64,000 bases of DNA from Earliella scabrosa (lineage: Eukaryota; Basidiomycota; Agaricomycetes; Polyporales; Polyporaceae), in NCBI GenBank assembly GCA_022605405.1, contig JABYQQ010000006.1:1488001-1552000 (forward strand), given 5' to 3'. The notes under the pieces were generated by a model. That model saw nothing but the letters and a program-made list of their open reading frames with translations. It searched no databases and was not told the origin of the DNA. Made by a program: the position numbers and the translations under genes. Numbering within the stretch: position 1 is the stretch's first letter; each line of letters opens with the position of its first letter. Shown piece after piece: positions 1-10,778 of this stretch.

Positions 1-470
1 GCTACTACGGTGTAGAGTATTTCTCGTTCGCGCGATAGCGCCGCGTCGTTGCCGTCCTTGTTGAGCATGCGCTTGAGACGGAATCGGGTCTGTACGAGCT
101 GCACGACGCGACCGATGGCATTGTTCAAACGACTGTCGTGGAGAGAAGCGGATTGAGACGGCTTGTTCGGCCAAACGGTAGCACGTTTCGGTGGCATTGA
201 GATCTTCGCCGTCCATGTTCTCCTTCGCAGCGTAAAGCTCGTCTATAGCTGACTGTACGAATGCCTCGAGCTCCTTGCAGCCCTTGTGGGTGTTCCTGGC
301 CGTCCGCACATTCACCCCCCACTGGCATCATGAGTACAGGTCTAGATCTGATCCACTGTGAAACGCTCGCACTCACTTCAATGCGTTCGACAATCTTCGC
401 AGTGCCAGGCTCCACTGTGTCCATCTGTAGACTGGGTACAGAGGAGCCAATTGAGTCACCATGGTCATGT
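1..470 (-). pseudogene. Decayed copy of the helical-bundle (MLKL/HeLo-like) gene at 1311-2217; cut by the window edge
   Basis: Aligned by eye with the gene at 1311-2217, the same blocks occur in the same order: a VP-L-Q-M start, the block GTAKIVERIE (about 363-392), the block KGCKELEAFVQS (about 250-285) and the block NKDGNDAALSRERE near the left end. Two splice sites that work in the sister copy are broken here. The first intron keeps its GTGAGT donor, but the acceptor reads GTGCGG instead of GTGCAG (about 302). The second intron has lost its GTAAGCC donor (it reads ACAAGCC) and about 35 bp of its length. The next usable AG would shift the frame. The 3' part lies beyond base 1. Inference: a non-functional tandem duplicate; assembly error is the alternative but would need several separate errors. 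Confidence 0.7.
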
Positions 471-1310
471 AGAAGTACTAGTTGAACTCGAGCACGACGC
501 GAATAGCAGGAGGTTGGCGATGAATACTACTGATGGGCGCGTAAAGACTCTGCGTCCGGGCCCGACGGAACAGCAGCACAACAGATGCTGCAAACAACAC
601 GAAATATGTGTCTGTAATAGTGCGCCAGAGCTCCGTGAGCGTCTTGTTCAACTGCAACTGTGAGATGCGGCCAACATACGTGCCACAAGCGAACCCGACC
701 AAGGCCAGTGCCAAGAGGTTATATGAGTCATATGACTGGGAGAGGGCCATGTCCGGGACACTGGCGGGAGGGAAATCAGAGCGGGAAAAGGCCCACATTG
801 ACCACTGGCACTGTGTGCGGCTCACGCGAAAGCAAGCGCATGGTCTGCTAGCGCGACAACAAGGCGTGCACGGACTCAGTTAAGCCTGAGAAGCAGTGAA
901 TTGTATGATGGTCCGACAGGTCCGACTTAGTCCGACGTCACGCCGGTCCTGGCAGGTGCGACGCACCGACGTCTCAGCGGGATTGCTGAGAGATCACGAC
1001 AAGTACAAGGACGTCGGAAACTTGTTGATAACTTAACTCGAACTCGAACGGAGGAGGACAGATGGAGAGATGCCATAAGTTCAACGTTCGTATCTAGGCT
1101 CCGTACTGGAAAGCTAAGCGCTGAGACTCTATGCTAGTTCGGTGGTAGCTCTAGACGTATGTATGTATATGAAGTTTGGAAACAAGGGTTCAACGGTTCA
1201 ACACCGCCACGTCATATTTGGCATGAGATTCCTGCGATCGGCAACGACATCGCATGCGGTCTTGAGATCTTCTGCTGCCACGTCTGACAGCCAGGCAGTG
1301 CCAGGGGCTG
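471..1310. other. Intergenic; no supported gene
   Basis: A minus-strand open frame from ATG 750 to 478 (91 residues, two hydrophobic stretches) is the only notable ORF. It shows no family signature and runs into the decayed copy, so it is not called as a gene. Around 905-960 there are several copies of the short word GTCCGAC. Confidence 0.5.
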
Positions 1311-2217
1311 TCAAGGACGAGGGTCATGCTCGAACACAAGTACTGAAAAAAAAAACGCGCTCGCGCGCTTGTTGACATCATAGACAACTCCAGTACACTC
1401 AGAGGAGCTCAGAGGCTGTGATTCCATGGTCGGAACGCGGCGTCTGATGTCCCTATCCAGCCTTGCTATGCTGTACCGCATGGCAAGGCCTTCTTGGACC
1501 TGCATATGGAATCCGGTGAATCAATCTTCAGTCCTGAGATGAGAGGTGCATGAACTCACCTGAAAGACGGTCACCCCTTTCTGGAGCATTTCTCGTTCAC
1601 GGGCGAGGGCCGCGTCATTGCGGTCCTTGTTGAGCAAGCGCTTGAAACGAGACTGGTTCTGCACGGCCCGCACGACGCCGATGATATCGTTCAAACGACT
1701 GTCGAGGAGCCCCAGTCAGCGAGAGCGTAAAGAGAAGCGCAGTCGCTCGGCGAGATCGAGATGGCTTACCTCTCGAGTACAGCCAAGCGGTACCACGTCT
1801 CGTCATCGAGATCTTCGTCGTTCATCTTCTCCTTCGCAGCGTAGAGCTCGTCTATAGTTGACTGTACGAACGCCTCGAGCTCCTTGCAGCCCTTTCGAGT
1901 GTTCCTGGCCGCCTGCACATTCACCCCATCATCAGTACAAGTCTAATCCGCGAAACGTTCGTACTCACTTCAATGCGCTCGACGATCTTCGCAGTACCCT
2001 CCATAGCCATCTGTAGACCGGGGACAGAGGAACCGATCTGCCCTGTAGTCTTCAGGACTGTGGCGACAGTGCCCAAAGGTACCCGGATCCGTATGTTGTT
2101 ACTAGTATTGTTCTGAGCGGCTTGTCGACGACGGATGGTGAGACGAGGTTTGAGCTTTGCCACAGCCTTGATGGCGAACGCACGAACGCGCTCTGGGATG
2201 ATACTGGAGAGCGGCAT
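1311..2217 (-). CDS. Putative N-terminal MLKL/HeLo-like helical-bundle protein, about 239 aa
   Basis: Exons 2217-1969, 1912-1770, 1698-1560 and 1499-1311 splice in frame with GT-AG introns. After an Arg/Lys-rich start the protein carries a helical pattern: VPGLQMAMEGTAKIVERIE (residues about 65-83), KGCKELEAFVQSTIDELYA, then NKDRNDAALARERE and an FQ ending near residue 175. Agaricomycetes encode many proteins with this plan (a VPGL-like helix, a second helix with a Tyr/Trp-rich end, and an R-FKRLLNK helix) as the N-terminal four-helix bundle of NLR-like or stand-alone MLKL/HeLo-type proteins. The assignment rests on pattern, not on a profile search. No nucleotide-binding or repeat domain follows. 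The last exon is the least certain part: it contains a run of ten A/T at about 1345-1354 that could be read as the end of a further intron, giving a different C-terminus. A decayed sister lies at 1-470. Confidence 0.55.
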
Positions 2218-2822
2218 GGTGTATCGCGGAGGTTTGCAAAGAGGTGGTAGAGTCGCAGAATGGGGGGATGGGACAGAGCGCAACGACCTGTGAGCAAGGG
2301 GCGGGAAAATGAGGCGTCAGACGGACTACAATACAAGTATCACAGCCTACGCATGCTAGACGGCTGGTGAGGCAGAACCCTAGGACGAAAGAAGGCGTTG
2401 ATAGCGCGCGGACGCAACGCCTGAAGCGTCCGATCGGAGGCTGTGTTGGCATGCTGAGAGGAGTCTTCATACTCAATCCTCTCCAGCGTGCTCTATGCAA
2501 CAAGCAGTCAGCATTTGGGTGAACGTGCGTTTGCATGGACATAGGTTAGATGAACATTGATAGGACGGGAGAAACAATGGAGACCTTCCGAGACCTTCTA
2601 GAGAGCGTGGGCGCATTCGGACGAAAATAGGCTCACTAACGCCGACTGGGATACTCGCTCGCTCGCCCGCTCCCGCCCAGATTACGGTCATGTCTTGCAG
2701 ACTTCGAGTTACATCGTCACTAACTGAGCTGCCCATCACATTCGGCGTCTCCGGCCGCGTCAGAACTAGAGGCGTTGATTAACCAAATTGCACGTATCTA
2801 CTGCAGTGCGAATTTGCGCACC
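2218..2822. other. Intergenic region
   Basis: Upstream of the helical-bundle gene and downstream of the membrane-protein gene that ends at 2823. Open frames here are short and show no signature. No repeat or RNA gene seen. Confidence 0.5.
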
Positions 2823-4310
2823 TCATTTCGTGACCTCGGGCTTCCCTGTATACGTCGACTGTAACACACTCGGGCTGTGAGCCAGTGCGACCGTTCCTGC
2901 CGTAGAGTCGGCACGACGAAGCTGGGTCTGTGCGGGAGGAGGCGTCGAGGGGAATGTGCGCGGATCGTTCGGATCCTATAGTAGATTCGTGCCGCGAGTT
3001 GAAGTCAATATCGCTGCACCTACACATTCGTCGAGACGAATGGGAACCACGTACATAGACAGGGACACCTCCGAGACCGGACTTGAGCCCGAGCACCGAG
3101 TCGCGTCCGTCCGAGTCGGCGGAGGAGTTGCGCAAGGCATAACTGGTGGTGAGCATGCGTTCTTCGTAAGATTTTGTCCACCTCATGTGCCGCAAGACCA
3201 TGAAGAGGGCGACGGTCCCGATGAGCATCATCCCGAGCGCGCCGCCGACAATGCCGCCAATGAGCGCGTCGGTGTGGTTCGACTGGACGCTACTGCTGGC
3301 GTCTGCCTCAGAAGATGGCGACGTTGTACCAACGCTAGTGGAATGAACAGTTAAGGAGGCGGAGGTAACAGCGCTGGACAGGATGACGCCTAAAGGCGTG
3401 ACGGAGGCGGTAGAGGTGAACGCGGTTAGGGAGAGCGTCGTTATATCTGGCATATCGGATCCATGCAATTAGCGGCGCGGTCCAACGTGCGTGGGCATGA
3501 ACTACATACTGCGCTCTGCGACTTCTTTGGCGGCAACTGCGTTAAAGGTGTCATTTGCCTGCGCACGGGCGTGGTGAGCATATGTTCCCGCGGCCGTCGC
3601 TCGCCCAAGAATGGATGGCAGGAACTCACCATGACATCGAGATACGCCCAGAACGGGACCTCAGTCCCGTTCGGCACCTTCTCTGGGTATCTGGTCAAGA
3701 GCAATCGTGTGACTGGGTGGTTGCTTGACAGTTATGGGAGGACACTCACGTCCCGTTCACTGTGTCCGCGTCACTGCAGTTGGTGGAGTACACCGGCCAT
3801 CTGATCACGTCCTCAATACTCATACACGAACACGACAAACCAAAAGAGAGACGTACGGGATGATATGCTTTCCTTGGCCCTGGCAGGTACCGCATGCAGA
3901 GAGGAGCGAGTACATCACGGTGTTGCAGATGCACGAGCTCGACTGAAAAGGGTCGGAGGGGCCGATGTAATGCCATCCCGGATCGATTTCAGGGACGATC
4001 GAGTCTGAAGAGCAACATCCGGATGAGTGATGCTGCTCAAGAGACACCAACTGGGAAAGCATACCTGCAGGAGAGTAGCACGGAGTGTAGAGCCACGCTG
4101 CGACAAGGCAGGGGTTCTGGTGCAGCTCATTGTTCATCTATCAATGCGAAGATACGGGCGCGTCAGCATCGTGGACTGAAGGCAGGATGGAAACAAGGAC
4201 ATTACCCATTCATAGCCCTTCTCGCAATGCACGGTGGTATTTTGCGCAAAGCCGAAGGAGAATAGTGAGCACGCCACCAATGCGAGCGCCGTGAGACGTA
4301 GTGAGGTCAT
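2823..4310 (-). CDS. Type I single-pass membrane protein with Cys-rich ectodomain, 284 aa (paralogue 1)
   Basis: Eight exons: 4310-4206, 4137-4065, 4004-3857, 3800-3750, 3690-3630, 3558-3510, 3446-3055, 2975-2823; every junction is GT-AG and phase-consistent. Signal peptide at residues 1-22, then an ectodomain with HCEKGYEW, NPCLVAAWL, CICNTVMYSLLSACGTCQG, WPVYSTNC and VPFWAYLDV. A Ser/Thr-rich stalk precedes one membrane span (IGGIVGGALGMMLIGTVALF) and a basic RH-RW stop-transfer. The cytosolic tail contains DPNDPRTFP. This is a widespread Agaricomycete family with no known function; a cell-surface or secretory-pathway role is inferred from topology only. The neighbour at 5189-6611 is a tandem paralogue with identical exon order. 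The ATG at 4310 was chosen because it opens the signal peptide directly. Confidence 0.85.
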
Positions 4311-5188
4311 CAGATCTATCACAAAGCGTCGAGGTTGTGAGTAGGGCGTATTTGCGTCTCGCTGTGCTCGCTGGATGAGCCCTGTCTTCCGTGCACGATT
4401 TTATACCGGTAGCGTTGAGTGCATGAGAAACTGGCATGTTCAACGGCATTCTGAGCGGGCTCACCCTGCTGTCTCCCGTCATGATACCACCTTACTTTGT
4501 GGCGTAAAATCTTCGGGGAGCGGTGCTGTTAAGTTTGCATTGAATGACGAATACAATGATGACGGAGGACGAACCTTATGATGGCGCCGAATAGCTCGTG
4601 GGGACGGGCGTCTGAGGTCGACCGTGGAACCTCGGGGAGGGAACTTACTCTTCGAATTGATGTATGCGCAGTGTTCAGAGATGGAGCATCCTTCAGGGTG
4701 AGGGCGCATGAGAGACATCGTCGTTGAGTACGGCATGGCTGATGGAGGGTGGCATATGAAGAGTGGAGGGTCCACATAATGTTCTCTACGAAGGAACTTG
4801 AGCGAAGGCTGCACGAAACAACGTTTTCTGGTCAGGCCAAGTATAGGAACGCATTACAAAGGCACTCACCCTGCGGCTTTCGGGAGCGTCTCTGTGTCTC
4901 CCCACCGATGCGGACCAGGAGCACATCACGCGATCCGAATGATCAGTTCGAACGATGGATAGATGTGGAAGATTGGAATCAAACAAAATACACAATCCGG
5001 CCCGTGATAGTATCATGAGCCTTCGGAAAAGGAACGAGTATGTGAGATAGCCCCGCGGCAGAAGCGGCTAGAGCATCAAGAAATGTTATCCAATACGTAT
5101 AGTAGTCCGTTGGAAGCACAGGGTATAGCCATAAGGTACCAGAGAAGTCAAAACAAACAAAGAAGTCCGTCAACTTCCCATAGCGGCA
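4311..5188. other. Intergenic region between two tandem paralogues
   Basis: Holds the promoter of the gene starting at 4310 and the 3' side of the gene ending at 5189. No coding signature, repeat or RNA gene was found. Confidence 0.5.
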
Positions 5189-6611
5189 TCAAACCTGCGG
5201 ATACCCCTTGTAGAACGTGACGAACGCCCCGCCTCTTGCGGGCTGAGCACCGGGGTGAGCGCCAACATTGGCAGAGGGACTCGAGTAGGATACGAGAGGC
5301 GCGGGGAACGTACGCGGATTGTTCGCGTCCTGGACAAATGAGTGAGATCTTCTCAAGACACGGTCTCTGGAAACTCACGTAGACCATGCCAGCGCCCGTG
5401 CTCTTGGAGGACGTGGGGCTAATCACGCTCTGCTCGGTCATGCTTCCCTCTGCAACGCTGGAGTCGCAGGAGTGCTGAGCAGCCCGGATGTTCTTGCGGT
5501 GACGGAGAACGATGAAGAGCATGAGGGCGCATGTGAGGAGAACGCCAATGAGACCGCCAACGGTTCCGCCCACGATGGACACCACATTGCTAGTGGGCTT
5601 CATACCAGCGTCCACGGAGACGTCCCCGATGGACGCAGAGGGTGCGGGTATAGTAGAGGTGGGACTGGCTGGGGCTAAGTTCGTTGACGCCAGAGACGGT
5701 GCACTGGTAATTGTGGAGGTTGATTCACTACTGGCCGACGTAGACGACGACACCGGTTCGGGAGGCGCAGGGTTGACTGTGACGTCAGGAAGATCTGCTC
5801 GACGGCATGCATGGGATCAGCGAGATACATGACACGATGACGCCGACGTACGCGCACCTTGAGCTGCAAACGCTTTCGCCGCAGTGACATTGAAGTTGCT
5901 GTTCCTCTGTCGTCGTCATGAGCCATAAGAAACGAGGAGCTCAACGAAGTAGCTCACGGTGATGTTCAAGAACGCCCACGCAGGAATGGCTGTCCCATCT
6001 GGAATGGGCTCTGGATAACTAGCATTCGGGCTCAACAGAGGATCTTCCGGCTTAAGACGCCGAATGACGTACCTCCCGTCATATACGCTCGTGCAGTTCG
6101 TCTGGTACGTCGGCCATCTGCATGCAAACCCCGCCGCTCAGGAGACACAAGGGACAGAGACGACGACTACAAGGCTTACGGATCTATATCTGCACCTTGG
6201 CAGATCGCGCATGCAGCAAGTGTCGAGTACAGCACTGTGTTGCAGTCGCAGGGTGTTGATATAAATGGATCTGTCCCTTGAGGACCTTGATATACCAGTC
6301 CCGGGCCAGCAGCGGGAATATCACTATCTAGTCGCTTTGTCAGTCTGGTCCGTGGCGATGAGGGAGAAGAAAACCGCACTGTTGTTGTTCAATCCATAAC
6401 AAGGAGTGGAAAGCCAGGAAGTGACCAAGCACGGGCTCTGACCCAGAGAGTTCATCATCTATGTTCGCTGTCAGTGGACTCTTGGGAGGTGGACCAGCAG
6501 ACGACGTACCCATTCAAATCCCTTGCCACACGCCGCCTCGGACTCTTGAGCGAATGCTGTCGGGATCCGGAGAAGGGAATGAGCCAGTACAGCAAGGAGT
6601 ATAGCGAGCAT
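5189..6611 (-). CDS. Type I single-pass membrane protein with Cys-rich ectodomain, 346 aa (paralogue 2)
   Basis: Eight exons: 6611-6510, 6458-6380, 6327-6180, 6117-6073, 6018-5958, 5906-5858, 5794-5379, 5329-5189. Exons 3, 5 and 6 have exactly the same lengths (148, 61 and 49 nt) as in the gene at 2823-4310. Signal peptide about residues 1-21 (ending TAFAQ), then CGKGFEW, SPCLVTSWLSTPCYG, CDCNTVLYSTLAACAICQG, WPTYQTNC and IPAWAFLNIT. A longer Ser/Thr/Pro stalk precedes one membrane span (IVGGTVGGLIGVLLTCALML) followed by RHRK. The tail contains DANNPRTFPAP. Function is unknown, as for its paralogue. The two share the Cys framework and the exon map but differ in most other positions, so the duplication is not recent. 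Confidence 0.85.
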
Positions 6612-7787
6612 CCTGGCGGTGATGACCCTGAGGCGAAGGCTCAATGTAGACTGCTCGGATGCAGAAGAATGAGAAGATATAAGCTAAACGAGACGCAGGT
6701 GCGCTGCGCAGGTAGACCAGCAATGCCTGACTCGCCTGACGACGATATTTCGCATATATCCAGCCTCAGACATACGATCATCAGTAATGTCGGCAATAGT
6801 CGACGGTCCCTGCATATAGAAGCGATGTGACTGTGTCAATGCGGTCGCAGAGCGGGTACAGATCTGCGGTTGACATAGCCCGGTGGCTTCTTAGATGGAA
6901 TAACGCTGGAATGTAGGGCTTTAGAATCTATCTAACAGACAAATGTCCATGTCAGTCATATGCGAGGGACAGATAGTCAGGTTGCTATGACTCACCGAGC
7001 ACTAAACCCGTCGCTCAAATGTTGAGACGATCACGGTCGCTCCTTACCTCGACATGAGAGCAGCCGCAGTTTCACTCTCACACATACAACTGCAACTCGA
7101 CCTGTCAGCCTCAAGTCATCTCCTAGTCGACGTGTGCGACAAGTCTACTGGAGTAACAAGCCGACCATGATGAATTAGTACGGGCGATTGATGTGCCAGT
7201 GTATGTCAGTGAATGTTGAACGAACGCAACTCACAATTGCCAGTTTGCGTGCGTGTTTCACATACGCTCATCACCACTACTAGCTCTGAACCAGCTCGTT
7301 GGTCTAAATTCATGTGTTCGAAAGGCTTGCTGGGCGTTTGGAAGAGCGATTGGTCGTCCTAACCTGTCCTAACGACGACCAGTGAGTTGTCTCCCCTAGG
7401 CAGACGATGGGACCTACTGAGGGGGGGATAGACGGTCCTTCAACCAGTGAGTTGATGTCAGATGAACAGTTCGAGCGCTTCCGAGCGCTCCGGGACGGTC
7501 CGGAGCGGATCTTGTCGGCAAAATGTCACTCAAACCACCACCACTTTGTCTGGACCTTGCAATAGTTCCTCTCCGTTGAAGCTACGATCCACATGCTCTT
7601 CCCTTACCGTGAAAACCAACATTAAATTCGCAGTGGCCCAGTAGTACCGGCGCACCACTGGCAGTGCGAATGGTCGCATTGTGCGGCGTTGTACGACCAA
7701 AGTAAAGTGGTCCCAACGCTTGCAAAGCCACAATGGGCAGGACAATGCGGCGCGGCGCGGATTATCAAAGCGGGGTGCCCTCGACAG
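6612..7787. other. Intergenic region; no gene seen
   Basis: Contains the presumed promoter of the membrane-protein gene starting at 6611. Between 7330 and 7510 there are short repeated words (ACCAGTGAGTTG near 7380 and 7445; GCGCTCCGG-type words near 7480). No coding signature. Confidence 0.45.
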
Positions 7788-7795
7788 TATATAAA
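7788..7795 (+). promoter_or_regulatory. TATA box (TATATAAA) ahead of an unrecognised transcript
   Basis: A perfect TATA box followed about 65 bp downstream by an ATG (7861) in a CACACC context. The frame from 7861 is only 46 codons and has no known signature, so the transcript it would serve could not be modelled. A strong donor (GTACGTCT at 8020) and an acceptor (CATCTCAG near 8088) suggest a spliced, perhaps non-coding or small-protein, transcript. Confidence 0.45.
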
Positions 7796-8538
7796 TGCCT
7801 CTAGCGACGGTCTATCCCTATACCCAACGCTTCCTCCATCCAACCACACGGTCCACACCATGGATCCCCCGAATCTACCACTCCAGCCCGCGCCGCGCAC
7901 GCGCACCAGTACTCATTCCCACCACATTACTCTGGCATCAGCCTCCCACACCGTCTCTCCATACCGTGCGAGGCCGATAAGCTACAGCATATCCGCCTGA
8001 ATCGCCGGCGAATCTCGTGGTACGTCTGTCATGTCTCGCAGTCGCATGGAGCTTGCTGACCGCCACCAACATTGCCTCATCTCAGCCCCTCAAGACTCGA
8101 CCGTGCTACCTCCCCGTAACAGGCGTACCAGGGCGGCGCCATCGCAGCCGGACGAGATGTACAACGATGGGCAGTGCGGCGATGGTGGAATGGGGAGGTG
8201 TGTGGCCCGCGAACAGGCGCAATGAAGATGGGGCCAACGCCCGCAGCGCATCTTCGTTGCTGCGCATCAATGAACACGTCCCCACACGCGTCTTATCCCA
8301 CTTTTGCGGAATATTTGGGCAGGGTATACCCCCCTTTCATCTACGAAGGAGCACCTCGCCGCAATAGCGGAGTAATACTGGCGCAGATACGGCATGCAGT
8401 CACCTGTACCCTTTACATAGCGCATATAACATGGGCGTTATGTTTTGTCAGATGTCGGTAGTGGACTTCGAATTGCGGGAACCGAACGGCCCGCCACTTA
8501 TGATACACGGGTTCCATCCCTATCTTGCGTTCTACTGT
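7796..8538. other. Possible short spliced transcript, otherwise intergenic
   Basis: Lies downstream of the TATA box at 7788. A frame from about 8017 begins with a signal-peptide-like stretch (VRLSCLAVAWSLLTA) but has no ATG and is preceded by a stop, so it is not called. The rest lies 3' of the reductase gene ending at 8539. Confidence 0.3.
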
Positions 8539-9994
8539 TCACTGCTTCTTCGCCAAGTAAGCAGTCCACCACTCCTCGAACGGGTTCCATCCCAGCCCGC
8601 CGTGTCCCTCCATGAGGTCCTCCGTCTCGTGCACGTACAGCTGCGTGTTCTGAGGGCGCGGGGTTCCGCCCTGCACCGTCACGAGCGTGAGCATCTAATG
8701 CATCCTGAGAGTAACAGCAGTCTTCGAAGCGGACGCACCTTGGGCGGTTCCGCGTCCGCCACGATGTGCGCATGGGGCACGCCGAGAATGCGCGCAAAAA
8801 TGAGGCACATCTCGTACTTCGTGAACGGTTCGCTCGCAGAGTAGTGTAGGATTGGCGGGATGACGCGAGAAGCGGGGAGCGCTGTGATATCACCATAGGG
8901 GTTGTGAGCAACATGACCGAGACTCCGAGTCAGTGTAAGGTGTCCTCATAAGAGATGGCATATATTGAAGGGGAGGAAGGGGAGGGAGGAAGAAGGAGGA
9001 GCTCCGACGCACAGCTCAGGCGAACAAGGAAGTCCGCGATGTCAAGCACATTCGTGGGGTAGCGCGTTGCGTAATGGTCCATCTTGTACGTCTTGCCGCT
9101 CTGGTCCGCGACGATGTCCAGCAGGTAGTTGACCGCGCTGTCTGAGTTCTTCTGCGCCGGGCCGTATCTGCCCGCCATGAGGCAGCAACGATCGAACAGT
9201 GTTAGTGACCTTTCAGGTTCAAGATGGGCGGATGCCTACAGCACAGGGACACGGAGGACGATCGACCTAGCTCCTGTGACGCCGAGGACCGCGACCTCAC
9301 CATCGCGTTTCGTCCGTCCGTACAGATTGACCGGGTTCGTCGCCGATGAGGGTGTATATGGCGGAGATGTGCCGTCGAAGACATAATCTGATACGTGATC
9401 AATATCAATGCCGAATACTGGAGCGCGATAGACATACCTGTTGAGATGTACACTAACTTGAACTTGAGAGCCTTAGACAGCTTTGCGAGACTCTCTGGGA
9501 CGGAAACGTTGAGCTATCGGAACCTGCGGCGTTAGCGGCCATAGGATGACCGTGCGAGGTTCTGAGCGACGAACCCTTTGCGCTGCCTCGGGATCCTACG
9601 GCAATACCGTCAGTAATTAGTAGATAAACCAATATCAGCACCAAACACCTTCTCTGCGACATCCGGCCGTCTCTCTGCCGCACAATGAATCACCCCTACA
9701 AGTCACACTATTCAGCTCCTCAGGACACAACTGGAGCCGGCGAGACGCGTACAGTCCGGTTTGAAATCTGAGAAGACGCATTCAGCCGCGTTCGCATCGA
9801 GCAGATTGAGCTGTTTCAGCTCATCCGTTGGACGCGTATGCGCAAGCCCCAGAGCTGTGTGACCGGCCGATTTGAAGGCAGCATACACTGCGGATCCGAG
9901 GACACCGGAGGCGCCTGGTCAGTAGCAGGAGTGTGGTAGTCCATTGAGAAGTCGCGAGATGTAGATTGTGCTCACCGGTGACAATCACACGCAT
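8539..9994 (-). CDS. RmlD-like / MAT2B-like NAD(P)-dependent reductase, 308 aa
   Basis: Nine exons: 9994-9976, 9914-9753, 9695-9649, 9595-9575, 9513-9438, 9387-9240, 9167-9013, 8881-8739, 8694-8539, all phase-consistent. The N-terminus MRVIVTGASGVLG is a Rossmann dinucleotide-binding start. The short-chain dehydrogenase/epimerase active-site elements follow: STDYVFDG near residue 110 and YGRTK at 131-135 (YxxxK). VLYGPAQ and NPFEEWW near the C-terminus are typical of the RmlD-substrate-binding family, which includes dTDP-4-dehydrorhamnose reductases and the beta subunit of methionine adenosyltransferase. In fungi the MAT2B-like role is the usual annotation; the true substrate cannot be told from sequence. 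The ATG at 9994 was chosen because upstream in-frame codons give only GTG. Exon 4 (21 nt) is a microexon with a GTTCGT donor. Confidence 0.88.
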
Positions 9995-10191
9995 GTCGGG
10001 GCCGATGTAGTGGCTTTGGATGAGTCCGGCTGCTTCAAGTTGATTCCCGTGGTGGAAGTACTTGACGAAAGCAGGCTCGGGCGTTGCCGAAACCCACCAG
10101 ATCTTATCTGCCACGTGGCGCGCGTCATGACATCATCGCCCATGGCGCACGAAGGAGCAGCTGCAGCTCCCCATGGGAGTGCAGGCATGCG

Positions 10192-10199
10192 TATATAAT
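10192..10199 (+). promoter_or_regulatory. TATA box (TATATAAT) of the small gene at 10289
   Basis: Sits 90 bp before the ATG, within the 294-bp gap (9995-10288) shared with the divergently transcribed reductase gene. Confidence 0.6.
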
Positions 10200-10288
10200 T
10201 ACCTCAGCACGTCGCTCACCCCACGAACGCATCCTCTCACCACCAACGCCAGTTTACTCGCATCCTCTCGGTCTCTACTTGTACCAGC

Positions 10289-10646
10289 ATGTCGTCCGCA
10301 AGCAACACCTTTGGCACCCAGTCGCCCCCGCTCGAGGCGACGGGGAGCGAGCAGCCCATGGGCGTATCTTCCATCCGTGGCGACAAGCCTCAGGCGGTCC
10401 CCGACTCGCAGCAGCGGAAAGGTGCGTGAGCGCTCATCGTTCCGCTGGCGATGGTGGGGCTCAACTTGGGGATGTGACACGCACATTACAGAGTACTTCA
10501 AGAACGAGCGCCCTAATACTGACGCAGCACCTACGGAGGAGGACCTGCCCCAGGTGAATACTCTTAACATGTCTCCAGCGTTGAACGAAGTACGAGAGTT
10601 GCTCATGTTGACGTCTCAGAAACGCGAGAAGATCAAGGTGGATTGA
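10289..10646 (+). CDS. Small hydrophilic protein of unknown function, 95 aa
   Basis: Two exons (10289-10421 and 10492-10646) joined by a GT-AG intron in phase 1. The product is rich in Ser, Pro, Glu and Gln at the N-terminus and ends in an amphipathic, probably helical stretch (NEVRELLMLTSQKREKIKV). No signal peptide, membrane span or family motif was recognised. A TATA box at 10192 and a clean intron support a real gene. It is divergent from the reductase at 8539-9994 and convergent with the pectinase gene whose stop lies at 10779. A small nuclear or cytosolic factor is possible, but no function is proposed. Confidence 0.6.
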
Positions 10647-10778
10647 GCCGGTCCTGCCTCGTCGCCGTGATGTACGATAGGACGATGTGAACTTGTACCT
10701 ATAGGCTCAACGATTTATGGTAAATCCGCTTTCGACGCCGCGACTGCCCCCTGATATGGCGGAATGCGTGTCGATATT

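Noticed and set aside
478..825. Minus-strand 115-codon frame with hydrophobic stretches
   Set aside because: No family signature, overlaps the decayed helical-bundle copy, and its reported start lacks an ATG (the first ATG is at 750).
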